This document shows positions 1-5,956 of a DNA stretch of 20,537 nt, in pieces. The stretch covers positions 1 through 20,537 of IMG/VR virus record IMGVR_UViG_3300043803_001322. One strand, written 5' to 3'. This DNA comes from a virus. The notes under the pieces are model-generated. The model did no database searches and had not been told where the DNA came from. It was given only the letters and a program-made list of their open reading frames with translations. Position numbers and translations under genes: made by a program. Every line of letters starts with the position of its first letter. Position 1 is the first letter of the stretch.

Positions 1-12
1 GAGATTACTCAT
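1..12 (-). CDS. Start of a further minus-strand gene (first four codons, MSNL)
   Basis: An ATG at 12-10 directly follows the stop codon of the acetyltransferase gene (TAA at 15-13), and the frame stays open to the window edge as M-S-N-L. The same four residues begin the ADP-ribosyltransferase-like protein at 5192-5677. Only four codons are visible, so no function can be given. The abutting stop and start suggest translational coupling. Confidence 0.45.
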
Positions 13-363
13 TTACTCTTCTCCTTCAAACTTTAAAATGTTTTCTGGTGGATAGTATCTTCCTACTTTTTTTGCCCAATCTTCGCCGTCATAAGTTCTA
101 TCTTGACTATGTTTAATTGTGGGAATGTTTTTATCTTGTTTCTTTAAATCAATTGCCATATTCCACATGGCAGTAGCAACACCTTTGCGTTGATGCTCTG
201 GATTGACGTCTACACTATCTACGCCTCGTCCATGAGCCCATCTCATTGCACCTATTGGTTTATCTTCTTTTTTTGCAACAATGTTGTGTCCACCCTGTTC
301 ATCGGCGCCTTTATATTCCAAGGTATACTCTTTAAACTGTTGTTTAGACAGATTGGTATTCAT
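13..363 (-). CDS. Small GNAT-family N-acetyltransferase (116 aa)
   Basis: This is a probable acetyl-CoA-dependent N-acetyltransferase of the GNAT fold. The diagnostic acetyl-CoA pyrophosphate-binding loop is seen as HQRKGVATAMW near residues 57-67, preceded by a beta-strand with VDSVDVNP, the usual motif A arrangement. At 116 aa it is short for the family (usually 140-170 aa), so it may be a minimal domain. Its ATG overlaps the stop of the upstream gene by one base (TAATG), indicating translational coupling, and the upstream protein is also GNAT-like. Phage GNATs can modify host proteins or small molecules; the substrate cannot be told from the sequence. Confidence 0.75.
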   Translation of the reverse strand: MNTNLSKQQFKEYTLEYKGADEQGGHNIVAKKEDKPIGAMRWAHGRGVDSVDVNPEHQRKGVATAMWNMAIDLKKQDKNIPTIKHSQDRTYDGEDWAKKVGRYYPPENILKFEGEE

Positions 364-878
364 TAGAACAACTTATACTTGATTGAATCTGGCTTTTCTT
401 TCTTTAACTTCTCAGACATATGTAGAGTCTCATTAGATGCCGCTTTACCTACATTTAGAATTGATCCTTCTGGAGTTGTCTTGTGCATGTAATCAAACAT
501 CTGGCGGCCAATTCCTCCGCCTTTATACTGATCATGTACACGCATGTAGCCGATATTAGTATCTGCAATTGGCTTTGATTTCTCACGTACCTCATTGCCT
601 TGCTGATCTTTAGTTACAAATGTAATACCAGAATCACGAACAGGCTCACGATAAAAATCTGAATAACCAACTAATCCTGGTTCCCCCTTTGGATTCTCTC
701 TAACTCCGCCACCCTTTGGATCAACTGTTCTTGGCGTTGAATCTTTTGGATCATATACAGAAAGACGACGTGCATCGCCGTAAGAACGGATGGGATGCTT
801 GTATGCCGTTTCTTCAGGCATATCGTGCTCAACGTAGTGTCTTCCTGCTGAGTCTTGGAATTCTGCATATCTGGCCAT
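363..878 (-). CDS. GNAT-like acetyltransferase domain protein (171 aa)
   Basis: The C-terminal half reads as a GNAT acetyltransferase: a strand IGYMRVHDQY is followed by the acetyl-CoA loop KGGGIGRQMFDYM (about residues 116-128). The later segment SNETLHMSEKLKK resembles the usual motif B helix. The N-terminal 70 residues (starting MARYAEFQDSAGRHYVEHD) match nothing I recognise and are charged. The gene begins 18 nt downstream of a repeated promoter-like element (897-925) with no clear Shine-Dalgarno, which would suit a nearly leaderless transcript. It is followed by a second acetyltransferase overlapping by one base. The fold call is fairly secure; the substrate is unknown. Confidence 0.6.
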   Translation of the reverse strand: MARYAEFQDSAGRHYVEHDMPEETAYKHPIRSYGDARRLSVYDPKDSTPRTVDPKGGGVRENPKGEPGLVGYSDFYREPVRDSGITFVTKDQQGNEVREKSKPIADTNIGYMRVHDQYKGGGIGRQMFDYMHKTTPEGSILNVGKAASNETLHMSEKLKKEKPDSIKYKLF

Positions 879-896
879 GAATGTATTGTGACATTA

Positions 897-925
897 TGGC
901 TACTGTCTTGAGTGGCTATTGAGAA
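897..925 (-). promoter_or_regulatory. Promoter-like repeat A
   Basis: Read on the minus strand it is TTCTCA, a 17-bp spacer, then TAGCCA, inside the longer shared string CAGTAGCCA. The start codon of the 363-878 gene is 18 nt downstream. The same arrangement occurs at 3484-3511, 5088-5115 and 5690-5718, each time just before a minus-strand start codon. TAGCCA is a poor match to a sigma-70 -10 box, so a phage-modified or alternative polymerase specificity is possible. Confidence 0.5.
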
Positions 926-942
926 AATTTTAAAAAGAACGA

Positions 943-1644
943 CTATTCAAACGTTTTTTTCTTCCAAATTTCAGTTTTATACCATCCTGTAAAGGTTGAT
1001 GCATTAGATTTTTTATTGTATAGAGTGCCTTCTTGCTCTATTGCACTGTCTTCTTGTAACTTCCATAACTCTCTTTTAAAAGGAATAATTTGAGCAATAG
1101 GAGTTCCTTTTGGAATAACACCCGTAAAGTCTTCTTTTATATAAAATGGCAAATTAGAACCGCTGTTTAAAACAAACTCTCCATCTACGATACCTGTTGT
1201 AGTTATAAAAGGCAGATCGTGACGATTAAACGGATGAGTAATTATTGCACTGTAGTTTTTAGGGATTTTAACAAACGCAGGAAACACCCAAGTAAATTCA
1301 AAAGGAGCACACCCAGATGGAACTGGAAGAGTTTTATTCAAATTCTCATGCCTATAGGTTGCTAGAGGGTAGTGAGTTGCCCAACTTAAGGCTTGGTCAA
1401 CAGAGAGATTTACAAATAAATCTCCAGGCAAAGTTAAAGCGTACCCAACTAACATGCTGTCTAAAAATGGTACGCACTTTTTTACTGTTTTACCTGTTGG
1501 AAAACGATTAAAGTCATTATCTTTCCATTGAGGAATGTTTTTATACCATTGAGGTAAATGGACATTAAGAGTAGAAACTGTATTTAAAGACTCTTCGTGT
1601 GGAGACATATACTTTAAAATATTTTTCTTTAATAATTTTCTCAT
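943..1644 (-). CDS. Phage protein of unknown function with a dUTPase-like C-terminal motif (233 aa)
   Basis: I do not recognise a named function. The middle and C-terminal part (about residues 120-200) resembles a trimeric dUTPase/dCTP-deaminase-type beta fold: a strand PKNYSAIITHP, then TTTGIVDGEF (compare the catalytic Asp motif), then DFTGVIPKGTPIAQIIPFK (compare the G..IAQ strand of dUTPases). The N-terminus, with PQWYKNIPQW and repeated aromatic residues, is not part of that family. No C-terminal P-loop-like dUTPase motif is visible, so nucleotide hydrolysis is doubtful. The gene follows the zinc-ribbon gene by 12 nt and is probably co-transcribed with it. I am confident it is coding and unsure of its role. 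Confidence 0.7.
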   Translation of the reverse strand: MRKLLKKNILKYMSPHEESLNTVSTLNVHLPQWYKNIPQWKDNDFNRFPTGKTVKKCVPFLDSMLVGYALTLPGDLFVNLSVDQALSWATHYPLATYRHENLNKTLPVPSGCAPFEFTWVFPAFVKIPKNYSAIITHPFNRHDLPFITTTGIVDGEFVLNSGSNLPFYIKEDFTGVIPKGTPIAQIIPFKRELWKLQEDSAIEQEGTLYNKKSNASTFTGWYKTEIWKKKTFE

Positions 1645-1656
1645 AGTATTTTTTGA

Positions 1657-1908
1657 CTACCCTAAACTAGAGTCAGGGTCTACTCTAGGTGCTCTACCCC
1701 ACTTACCTACGGGACACTCTGCATTTGGTAGTTTAGTCTTTAATGGCATAATACAACCACACTTTAAACAATTTTGAGTTGGTTTAAAGAAAAACTCACA
1801 AGATGTGCACACATTTAATCTAGCGTTTGAAACGCTTTCTGCTACACGTCCTATATCTTTGTTAAAAAGATCCCAAACACGAGCATTTCGTTCATTTGAT
1901 TCAGTCAT
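1657..1908 (-). CDS. Zinc-ribbon phage protein (83 aa)
   Basis: This small protein has two Cys pairs in the order CTSC-EFFF-PTQNC-LKCGC-IMPLK, then AECPVGKWG at about residues 64-72. The pattern CxxCE.F...T..C..CGC.M..K..L..A.CP.G.W is a recurring phage family, as I recall it from environmental tailed phages, and probably folds around one or two zinc ions. Its molecular role is not known to me. A good Shine-Dalgarno (AAGGAAAAAA) precedes the ATG. It sits between the 252-aa protein and the dUTPase-motif protein on the same strand, presumably in one transcript. Confidence 0.8.
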   Translation of the reverse strand: MTESNERNARVWDLFNKDIGRVAESVSNARLNVCTSCEFFFKPTQNCLKCGCIMPLKTKLPNAECPVGKWGRAPRVDPDSSLG

Positions 1909-1952
1909 TTTTTTCCTTAATATTTTTGTATTTATTAACGAATACGTGTGTT

Positions 1953-2711
1953 TTAATCAAGGATATTTCCTTCAATTTCTTTAAGAATTAAACTCCTCAT
2001 ACTTGTTTCTTTAAATTTTTTATATCTCTTTATCAAAGGCATATTTTTCCAGATGTAAGCACCACTATTAGCAGACATCGTAGCATAAGACAATAATGTT
2101 GTAGTTGGTTTTACTCTCTTTAAGATAATCGGTCTATTTGTTAAAAATTCAATATAAAAAAAGGGTTCATTTTCTTCAAAATTAAGAGTTCCTTTTAAGT
2201 CCCACACAGTAAGTTCTGCAGGCAGTGGTCGTAACCATTGACCAATATCAAAAGTTCCTATAGGCATTGATGCTGTTTTTGTGTATTTAGCCTTTCCATA
2301 ATATGGAGGAGTAAAAGTAGCCAATAAAGACTCAGTAGAAAAAAACAAATAATTTAAAGGAAGATGAATATACCCAGTATTTTGAAGAGAAGACGCTTTT
2401 TTTGTAAAAGCATTTAAAAACGGTTTAGTGCTATCTACAGGGAAAACATCTCCTTCTGCAGAAACGGCTGTTTCAGTAAAGTTATACTCATATGAACAAG
2501 TAATAGGAAAAGTAAATACATATGTATTTTTGGCTTTTGACTTAAACGCAGGACATAAATACATAGACTCAGGACTTATGGGTTGTTTTGCTTTTTCTGC
2601 CAAAATTAAACTTAATGAGTTAGGATTGCTAAATAAGAGATTCCACTCACCGTATTGAGTTTCAACACCTGTAATGGGCGCCCAATAGACTGTTATTGGA
2701 GAGGTAGTCAT
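1953..2711 (-). CDS. Phage protein of unknown function, paralogue of 4055-4765 (252 aa)
   Basis: No family name can be assigned. The protein is clearly related to the product of 4055-4765: both begin with a TVYWA strand, share a CPA segment, the block IGTFDIGQWLRPL (here near residues 151-163), an F.T.RPII.K.. segment and a C-terminus of the form LKEI..N..., in the same order. There are no Cys pairs, transmembrane segments or obvious catalytic motifs. A Shine-Dalgarno (GGTGAAGGT) lies just before the ATG. It heads a probable three-gene unit with the zinc-ribbon and dUTPase-motif genes. Confidence 0.75.
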   Translation of the reverse strand: MTTSPITVYWAPITGVETQYGEWNLLFSNPNSLSLILAEKAKQPISPESMYLCPAFKSKAKNTYVFTFPITCSYEYNFTETAVSAEGDVFPVDSTKPFLNAFTKKASSLQNTGYIHLPLNYLFFSTESLLATFTPPYYGKAKYTKTASMPIGTFDIGQWLRPLPAELTVWDLKGTLNFEENEPFFYIEFLTNRPIILKRVKPTTTLLSYATMSANSGAYIWKNMPLIKRYKKFKETSMRSLILKEIEGNILD

Positions 2712-2736
2712 ACCTTCACCCTACCATAAGTCATTC

Positions 2737-2753
2737 GCCAACTCTTCGAGTTG
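2737..2753. repeat. 17-bp inverted repeat GCCAACTC-TTC-GAGTTG, copy 1
   Basis: Six-base arms CAACTC/GAGTTG surround a 3-nt centre. A 17-bp copy with one change (centre TCC) lies at 5957-5973. It falls in the 49-bp gap between the HNH gene and the 252-aa gene. No T-run follows on either strand, so a simple rho-independent terminator is unlikely; an operator or short hairpin fits better. Confidence 0.5.
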
Positions 2754-2760
2754 CCAAAGG

Positions 2761-3132
2761 CTAGATCTCATTCTTATGGGTGTAGTGGCCTCTCTCGTGG
2801 GTCCTCTGTCTATGACAGTTAGAACATACGACATCGCACTTGCGGATCTCTTTGATCATCTTGTCCCAACTGCCTGTCTTGTGTAAGGCTGCTGGTGTGA
2901 ACTTCTTATCACTTGGATCTCGATGATCTAGGTCTAAGACATAGTAAGGATATTTAACGCCGCAATCCATACATCCTCTATGTTCTTTATACTTACGGAT
3001 ATAATCACGTATCTGATCCTTCTTGGTCTTATTACGTAATAACTGGGCGCCCCTATTTTTAAGGTAGTACTTCTTACCTGCCTTTTTACTCGTCGCCTTA
3101 GCCTTATCGGACTTCCTGTCCTTATATGGCAT
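2761..3132 (-). CDS. HNH endonuclease (123 aa)
   Basis: This is a probable HNH-fold DNA nuclease. The basic N-terminus (rich in K and R) is followed by a CMDC zinc pair near residue 55, then YYVLDLDHRDP holding the catalytic DH, and CDVVCSNCHRQRTHERG with the second Cys pair and the conserved His of the H-N-H core (near residues 99-115). Length is normal for free-standing phage HNH enzymes. The core closely resembles the C-terminal domain of the protein at 11786-12403. The start lies 6 nt after the stop of the membrane micro-protein, with no Shine-Dalgarno of its own. Base composition appears richer in GC than the adjoining genes, which would suit a mobile homing-type gene. Confidence 0.88.
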   Translation of the reverse strand: MPYKDRKSDKAKATSKKAGKKYYLKNRGAQLLRNKTKKDQIRDYIRKYKEHRGCMDCGVKYPYYVLDLDHRDPSDKKFTPAALHKTGSWDKMIKEIRKCDVVCSNCHRQRTHERGHYTHKNEI

Positions 3133-3138
3133 ATCTAG

Positions 3139-3312
3139 TTATTGCTGAGAAGAATATAAAAATGCCGCAACAATCCAGAGTAAGGCAATTATCACCGACA
3201 AGATCTTCATTACTAGATATACGGGATTACCAGCCTTGCGGGATACCCACAACACATATATCGCTACGACGCTCACACAGGTCAATGCTAAGAAGTCAGT
3301 TATTAAGATCAT
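3139..3312 (-). CDS. Small membrane protein with two hydrophobic segments (57 aa)
   Basis: The frame starts at ATG 3312 behind a strong Shine-Dalgarno (AGGAGA, 4 nt before the ATG) and ends TAA at 3139. It reads with one hydrophobic stretch at about residues 8-23 and a second at about 33-52, joined by a short basic loop (SRKAGNP), so it probably forms a membrane hairpin. It follows the zinc micro-protein by 9 nt and precedes the HNH gene by 6 nt. Its size and topology resemble a holin, but so do many small membrane proteins, and no lysin gene is adjacent. Function is unknown. Confidence 0.7.
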   Translation of the reverse strand: MILITDFLALTCVSVVAIYVLWVSRKAGNPVYLVMKILSVIIALLWIVAAFLYSSQQ

Positions 3313-3321
3313 TTGATTCTC

Positions 3322-3462
3322 CTATTTACATGTTGGACAGTAGTTATGCACCCGCAGATGTTGACTAGTTATAAAGAACTTCATAGAACACCTGGGACAG
3401 GTGACCATGATCATCTCTCTCTTTTGAGAGGCTCTCTTTATTTCTAATCCAAATAGGCGCAT
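3322..3462 (-). CDS. Zinc-ribbon micro-protein (46 aa)
   Basis: The frame opens at ATG 3462 and ends TAG at 3324-3322. It begins MRLFGLEIKRASQKRE and then holds two zinc knuckles, TCPRC and YCPTC, 16 residues apart, with the second almost at the C-terminus. An internal ATG at 3414 would give a 30-aa version; I prefer the longer one because it starts just downstream of promoter-like repeat B. A single zinc ion is probably bound by the four Cys. It leads a three-gene unit with the membrane micro-protein and the HNH gene. Confidence 0.6.
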   Translation of the reverse strand: MRLFGLEIKRASQKREMIMVTCPRCSMKFFITSQHLRVHNYCPTCK

Positions 3463-3483
3463 GAGGTACACCCTATACCCTCT

Positions 3484-3511
3484 TGGCTACTGCTTTGGCT
3501 AGTACTGAGAA
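3484..3511 (-). promoter_or_regulatory. Promoter-like repeat B
   Basis: On the minus strand it reads TTCTCA, a 16-bp spacer, then TAGCCA (within GCAGTAGCCAAG), 21 nt before the ATG at 3462. It shares about 25 of 30 positions by eye with repeat C at 5088-5117. A plus-strand gene starts at 3545 on its other side, so a role for that gene is also possible. Confidence 0.5.
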
Positions 3512-3544
3512 AAAATTATTGAATAGGGGAGGTATGCTTACTCT

Positions 3545-3799
3545 ATGAATGGGCAATTTACAATTTCAGCCAATAAGAGGGGTGGTGGGGTGTGGCATTG
3601 GACAATTCGCACAGATTGTTGGCACGAGTATCCTGACAGGCCAGAAATCCAGCAGCCTCACATAACTCGTAGAGGAAAGGCAAGGACATCGGATGAGGCT
3701 CTAAGTAAGGCTCTCTTATTTCTACATGATTATAGAAGTGTAAAGAAGATTAAGAACAACGTGGACCACGTAGCGTGGGTCATTGACGAGGGACATTAA
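3545..3799 (+). CDS. Hypothetical protein on the opposite strand (84 aa)
   Basis: I do not recognise this protein. It has an N-terminal beta-rich segment with GGGVWHWTIRTDCW, a basic middle part (ITRRGKARTSDEALSKALLF) and ends in HVAWVIDEGH. The layout, a short strand, then a helix beginning with TSDEAL, resembles small dsRBD-like or phage-accessory folds, but that is speculation. A GGGGAGG sequence lies about 12 nt before the ATG, a little far for a Shine-Dalgarno. It is the only plus-strand gene in the left arm and is convergent with the 3804-3959 gene, 4 nt away. Confidence 0.6.
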   Translation: MNGQFTISANKRGGGVWHWTIRTDCWHEYPDRPEIQQPHITRRGKARTSDEALSKALLFLHDYRSVKKIKNNVDHVAWVIDEGH

Positions 3800-3803
3800 A
3801 TTA

Positions 3804-3959
3804 TTAAACGCCCTCTTGGGCATCCTTAACTATCTGGGTTATTTGATCAATGGTAGGGGCCGATAAATTTAGACCTTTGATACCCTTAAGTATCTCCTTG
3901 GCCATCTGCAGGCGTGTACTAGCCTTTATCTCATCAAATAGGTGTGACTGCTGTTCCAT
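3804..3959 (-). CDS. Small helical protein downstream of the tRNA (51 aa)
   Basis: The frame is open through the tRNA, but the sensible start is ATG 3959, behind AATAAGGCT and clear of the tRNA 3' end (3977). The product begins MEQQSHLFDEIKAS, looks wholly helical, and ends APTIDQITQIVKDAQEGV, amphipathic enough for dimerisation. Nothing in it is recognised. It probably depends on the transcript that carries the 236-aa protein and tRNA-Gly, whose processing would free its 5' end. Confidence 0.55.
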   Translation of the reverse strand: MEQQSHLFDEIKASTRLQMAKEILKGIKGLNLSAPTIDQITQIVKDAQEGV

Positions 3960-3976
3960 AGCCTTATTGTATATAG

Positions 3977-4052
3977 TGGAGCGGATGACGAGACTCGAAC
4001 TCGCAACATCCACCTTGGCAAGGTGGTGCGCTACCAATTGCGCTACATCCGC
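3977..4052 (-). tRNA. tRNA-Gly (anticodon GCC)
   Basis: A full cloverleaf can be drawn on the minus strand: 7-bp acceptor stem GCGGATG/CATCCGC, D-stem GCGC/GCGC, anticodon stem CCACC/GGTGG with loop TTGCCAA (anticodon GCC), and T-stem GCGAG/CTCGT (one G-T pair) with loop TTCGAGT. The discriminator T and an encoded CCA follow at 3980-3977, as expected for a glycine tRNA. It begins 2 nt after the end of the 236-aa gene and lies within the same probable transcript. It may supplement the host tRNA pool, or be part of an attachment site; I cannot tell which. Confidence 0.97.
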
Positions 4053-4054
4053 AT

Positions 4055-4765
4055 TTATTGTACTAGATTGTCTTGAATTTCTTTTAAAACATAGTTTTTT
4101 GATTTAAATAGATTGTAAAAGGCATCTAAGGACATGAAAGGCCTCGTCTTAAACTTACCAGCGGCTGCTGAGTGATGTAAGGCTTTATTTAACTTCTCGG
4201 TTACAACAAATTGTTTAAAGATAATGGGTCTTTCTGTATGAAATCGCAAGTAATACAGGACATCTTGATAATCTACTGTAAAAGTATCAAACTCATCTTT
4301 TAAAATAAAAGGAAATTCTAAAGGTCTAAACCATTTACCTATATCATAGGTGCCTGGTATAGGCATGCATCGTTTAGATAGTTCAGTTTGTTCAAAGGTA
4401 GGGTGTTCGTATGCTGTAATTTTAAGACTAGGTTCATCGGTAAAAAACACATATTGATTGACAAAACTAAAAACCTTTTTTTCTATTGATCTTAAAACTA
4501 CATGTTTATCAAAAAACACCTGGTCATGAAGATCAGACGTACATTGCCCATCCTTTACTGTAAAAGAATAGTCATAAATTGATTTTATTGCGTAAAGATT
4601 ATCTAGTGCCGCATTAATTGCGGGACAGTAATTTACAGCAATAGTAGTTCTAAAATCTTTATCCATAATTTTTTGATCATAAAACCTTTTACTGACCGTT
4701 TCAGGCTTAGATGCTCTTATCCACTCATCTTCACCACAGGCCCAATAAACGGTTAAAGGCTTCAT
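4055..4765 (-). CDS. Phage protein of unknown function, paralogue of 1953-2711 (236 aa)
   Basis: It shares an ordered set of blocks with the protein at 1953-2711: an N-terminal LTVYWAC strand, a YCPA segment, IPGTYDIGKWFRPL near residues 136-149, FHTERPIIFKQF, and a final LKEIQDNL. The spacing between blocks is similar, so one is a duplication of the other or both were inherited from a multigene family. No enzymatic motif is visible. There is no Shine-Dalgarno before ATG 4765; a TATAAAGT sequence 12-19 nt upstream might be a -10 box for a short-leader transcript. tRNA-Gly follows immediately. Confidence 0.75.
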   Translation of the reverse strand: MKPLTVYWACGEDEWIRASKPETVSKRFYDQKIMDKDFRTTIAVNYCPAINAALDNLYAIKSIYDYSFTVKDGQCTSDLHDQVFFDKHVVLRSIEKKVFSFVNQYVFFTDEPSLKITAYEHPTFEQTELSKRCMPIPGTYDIGKWFRPLEFPFILKDEFDTFTVDYQDVLYYLRFHTERPIIFKQFVVTEKLNKALHHSAAAGKFKTRPFMSLDAFYNLFKSKNYVLKEIQDNLVQ

Positions 4766-4792
4766 AATATTTGCACTTTATACACTTTTATA

Positions 4793-4942
4793 TTACTCCT
4801 CAAATGAGGCGGGAGGTAAATCGCCCCAACTCTTGGGGGTAACACTATCTCTTGAGCCACACATCACGCAAGTTACTTGACCATCCATATCCAAGTCAAA
4901 CTCACACTTACTAATGCACTCTTTATTGCAGGAGGTACTCAT
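4793..4942 (-). CDS. Zinc-binding micro-protein (49 aa)
   Basis: The frame runs from ATG 4942 to TAA 4793. It begins MSTSCNKECISKCEFD and has a later CVMC pair, so five Cys in total, arranged CxxxCxxxC then CxxC, which suits one zinc site. The acidic, proline-rich tail ends PPASFEE. Its ATG overlaps the stop of the 43-aa gene by 4 nt (ATGA), and GAAGA lies about 10 nt before the ATG. Function unknown. The coupling and the Cys pattern make it more credible than a random short frame. Confidence 0.6.
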   Translation of the reverse strand: MSTSCNKECISKCEFDLDMDGQVTCVMCGSRDSVTPKSWGDLPPASFEE

Positions 4943-5070
4943 GGCAGTATCTTCTTTCTTAATTTAGAAAAAAACATAATAATTACCTCTTTTAAAGTAG
5001 GTCTAGAGCGGTACATCTTAGAGGTATACCGTTTTTCGTAAGGTATGTAAGAAAAGTATCTCCTAGGCAT
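4939..5070 (-). CDS. Small basic protein (43 aa)
   Basis: The frame opens at ATG 5070, 17 nt after promoter-like repeat C, and ends TGA at 4941-4939, overlapping the next ATG. The product is strongly basic (MPRRYFSYIPYEKRY at the start, FFSKLRKKILP at the end), with aromatic residues in the first third. It could bind nucleic acid or a membrane; nothing specific is recognised. There is no good Shine-Dalgarno, as for the other genes preceded by this repeat. Confidence 0.5.
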   Translation of the reverse strand: MPRRYFSYIPYEKRYTSKMYRSRPTLKEVIIMFFSKLRKKILP

Positions 5071-5087
5071 AGTAAAAGCCTACACCT

Positions 5088-5115
5088 TGGCTACTGCTTT
5101 GGTGAATACTAAGAA
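5088..5115 (-). promoter_or_regulatory. Promoter-like repeat C
   Basis: On the minus strand it is TTCTTA, a 16-bp spacer, then TAGCCA within GCAGTAGCCAAG, 17 nt before the ATG at 5070. It lies in the gap after the ADP-ribosyltransferase-like gene, so it would start a new unit covering the 43-aa, 49-aa and 236-aa genes, tRNA-Gly and the 51-aa gene. Confidence 0.5.
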
Positions 5116-5191
5116 AAAAATAAATGAGCCGTTTACTTGGACACTGCTCAGGTCCCTTACCTAGTTACTAAACCTAGGCAGGAAAACTATA

Positions 5192-5677
5192 TCAGTTAAT
5201 TTTCTTACATTCTGAGCAGTTCATGTATGACTCAACTGGAATTTCGTGCTTGTTACCTTCTTTATCATAACTTATGTGAACTTCTTTACCTTTACCGTAA
5301 TAACCGTGACTAATACTGTTAGTTTCATGCATCCATTTTCCGTGTGCAAGACTTTCTTGTTTTTCACGGATTGGTCCAAAAATACGGCTATAACGATCTA
5401 CTACCTCTGGCTTCATCTTACGCTTTACGTCAAACCCTGAATCAGAAGACACAACACCATAACCATGATGTTCCATATGGCTTTGTGGGTAAACTTCGTA
5501 AACGTGGTTTCCGTAGGATGCCGCATCGTCTAAATGTGTAGAAGCAAAGGCAGCATGTGGACCATCGCCATCCCACTCATCGCCACGCTGTTTAGTAGGG
5601 TTAATTGTTTCGCCTTTGATCTTTTTAGCGTTGGTTCCGTGGAAAAGGCGGAATTGCTTCTCATTAAGGTTGCTCAT
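5192..5677 (-). CDS. Arr-like ADP-ribosyltransferase (161 aa)
   Basis: The N-terminal 65 residues resemble rifampin ADP-ribosyltransferase (Arr): LFHGTNA at 11-17 (the H of the H-Y-D type active site), a GETINPTKQRG segment, then AAFASTHLDDAASYGNHVYEVYP at about 42-64, where Arr proteins have a similar AYATT.LD.A..Y....G.VYEV.P block. Such enzymes move ADP-ribose from NAD+ to a small molecule or protein. The C-terminal 90 residues diverge, and a CSEC pair close to the end is not typical of Arr. A phage enzyme would more likely modify a host protein than confer drug resistance. It is preceded by promoter-like element D, 12 nt from the ATG. Confidence 0.7.
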   Translation of the reverse strand: MSNLNEKQFRLFHGTNAKKIKGETINPTKQRGDEWDGDGPHAAFASTHLDDAASYGNHVYEVYPQSHMEHHGYGVVSSDSGFDVKRKMKPEVVDRYSRIFGPIREKQESLAHGKWMHETNSISHGYYGKGKEVHISYDKEGNKHEIPVESYMNCSECKKIN

Positions 5678-5689
5678 AGACCAAGTTTA

Positions 5690-5718
5690 TGGCTACTGCC
5701 CCCATCCTACAGCGTCAA
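5690..5718 (-). promoter_or_regulatory. Promoter-like repeat D
   Basis: On the minus strand it is TTGACG, a 17-bp spacer, then TAGCCA (in CAGTAGCCATAAAC), 12 nt before ATG 5677. Unlike copies A-C it carries a near-canonical -35 box (TTGACG). The next bases, CATAAA, could serve as an alternative -10 placing the transcript start on the ATG itself. Confidence 0.55.
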
Positions 5719-5789
5719 CCATGTCTCCGACCTGGGGGGTCCCCTGTGCGCTCACGCTTAATGGTGGGGGGGTCTTAGCAATTTATTAG

Positions 5790-5836
5790 TGTTAACAATC
5801 TCCCCTGACTATTAATCAGGTGCGATCTTGTTAACA
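5790..5836. repeat. Nested 47-bp inverted repeat
   Basis: The outer arms TGTTAACAA (5790-5798) and TTGTTAACA (5828-5836) are perfect. Inside them is a second perfect pair, CCTGA (5804-5808) and TCAGG (5816-5820), around CTATTAA. Arms are offset by 5 and 7 nt. It could be a cruciform, an RNA hairpin or a recombinase core site. Confidence 0.6.
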
Positions 5837-5850
5837 TGCGCTCAATAACT

Positions 5851-5863
5851 ATGTGTTCCACAT
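5851..5863. repeat. N5-TTC-N5' palindrome 1 (ATGTG-TTC-CACAT)
   Basis: This is a perfect 5-bp inverted repeat about a TTC centre, extendable by a T-G and a C-G pair (5849-5865). It is one of five intergenic copies in which the arms differ but the pairing is kept. It follows the 13-nt string CGCTCAATAACTA (5839-5851), repeated at 15274-15286. Confidence 0.55.
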
Positions 5864-5956
5864 GGCTTGATGACTATTTGATGACGGCACAACTAACTAG
5901 CGTTCGGCTACTGACTACGGCAACAGTTTGTTAATACGGATACCACCAGCCTATTA

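Noticed and set aside
3126-3368. 80-aa plus-strand frame opposite the membrane and zinc micro-proteins
   Set aside because: The opposite strand holds two well-spaced small genes with ribosome sites, Cys pairs and membrane segments; the plus frame has neither a ribosome site nor a sensible protein.
3417-3430. CTCTC-TTTT-GAGAG hairpin as a terminator
   Set aside because: It lies inside the 46-aa zinc-protein frame and has no T-run on the relevant strand.
3960-4037. Extended N-terminus for the 51-aa gene, starting inside the tRNA
   Set aside because: It would be translated from tRNA sequence; ATG 3959 with AAGG before it lies just past the tRNA end.
5835-5933. 32-codon plus-strand frame in the gene-free region
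   Set aside because: No ribosome site; it reads across the repeated CGCTCAATAACTA string and a palindrome, so it is probably chance.
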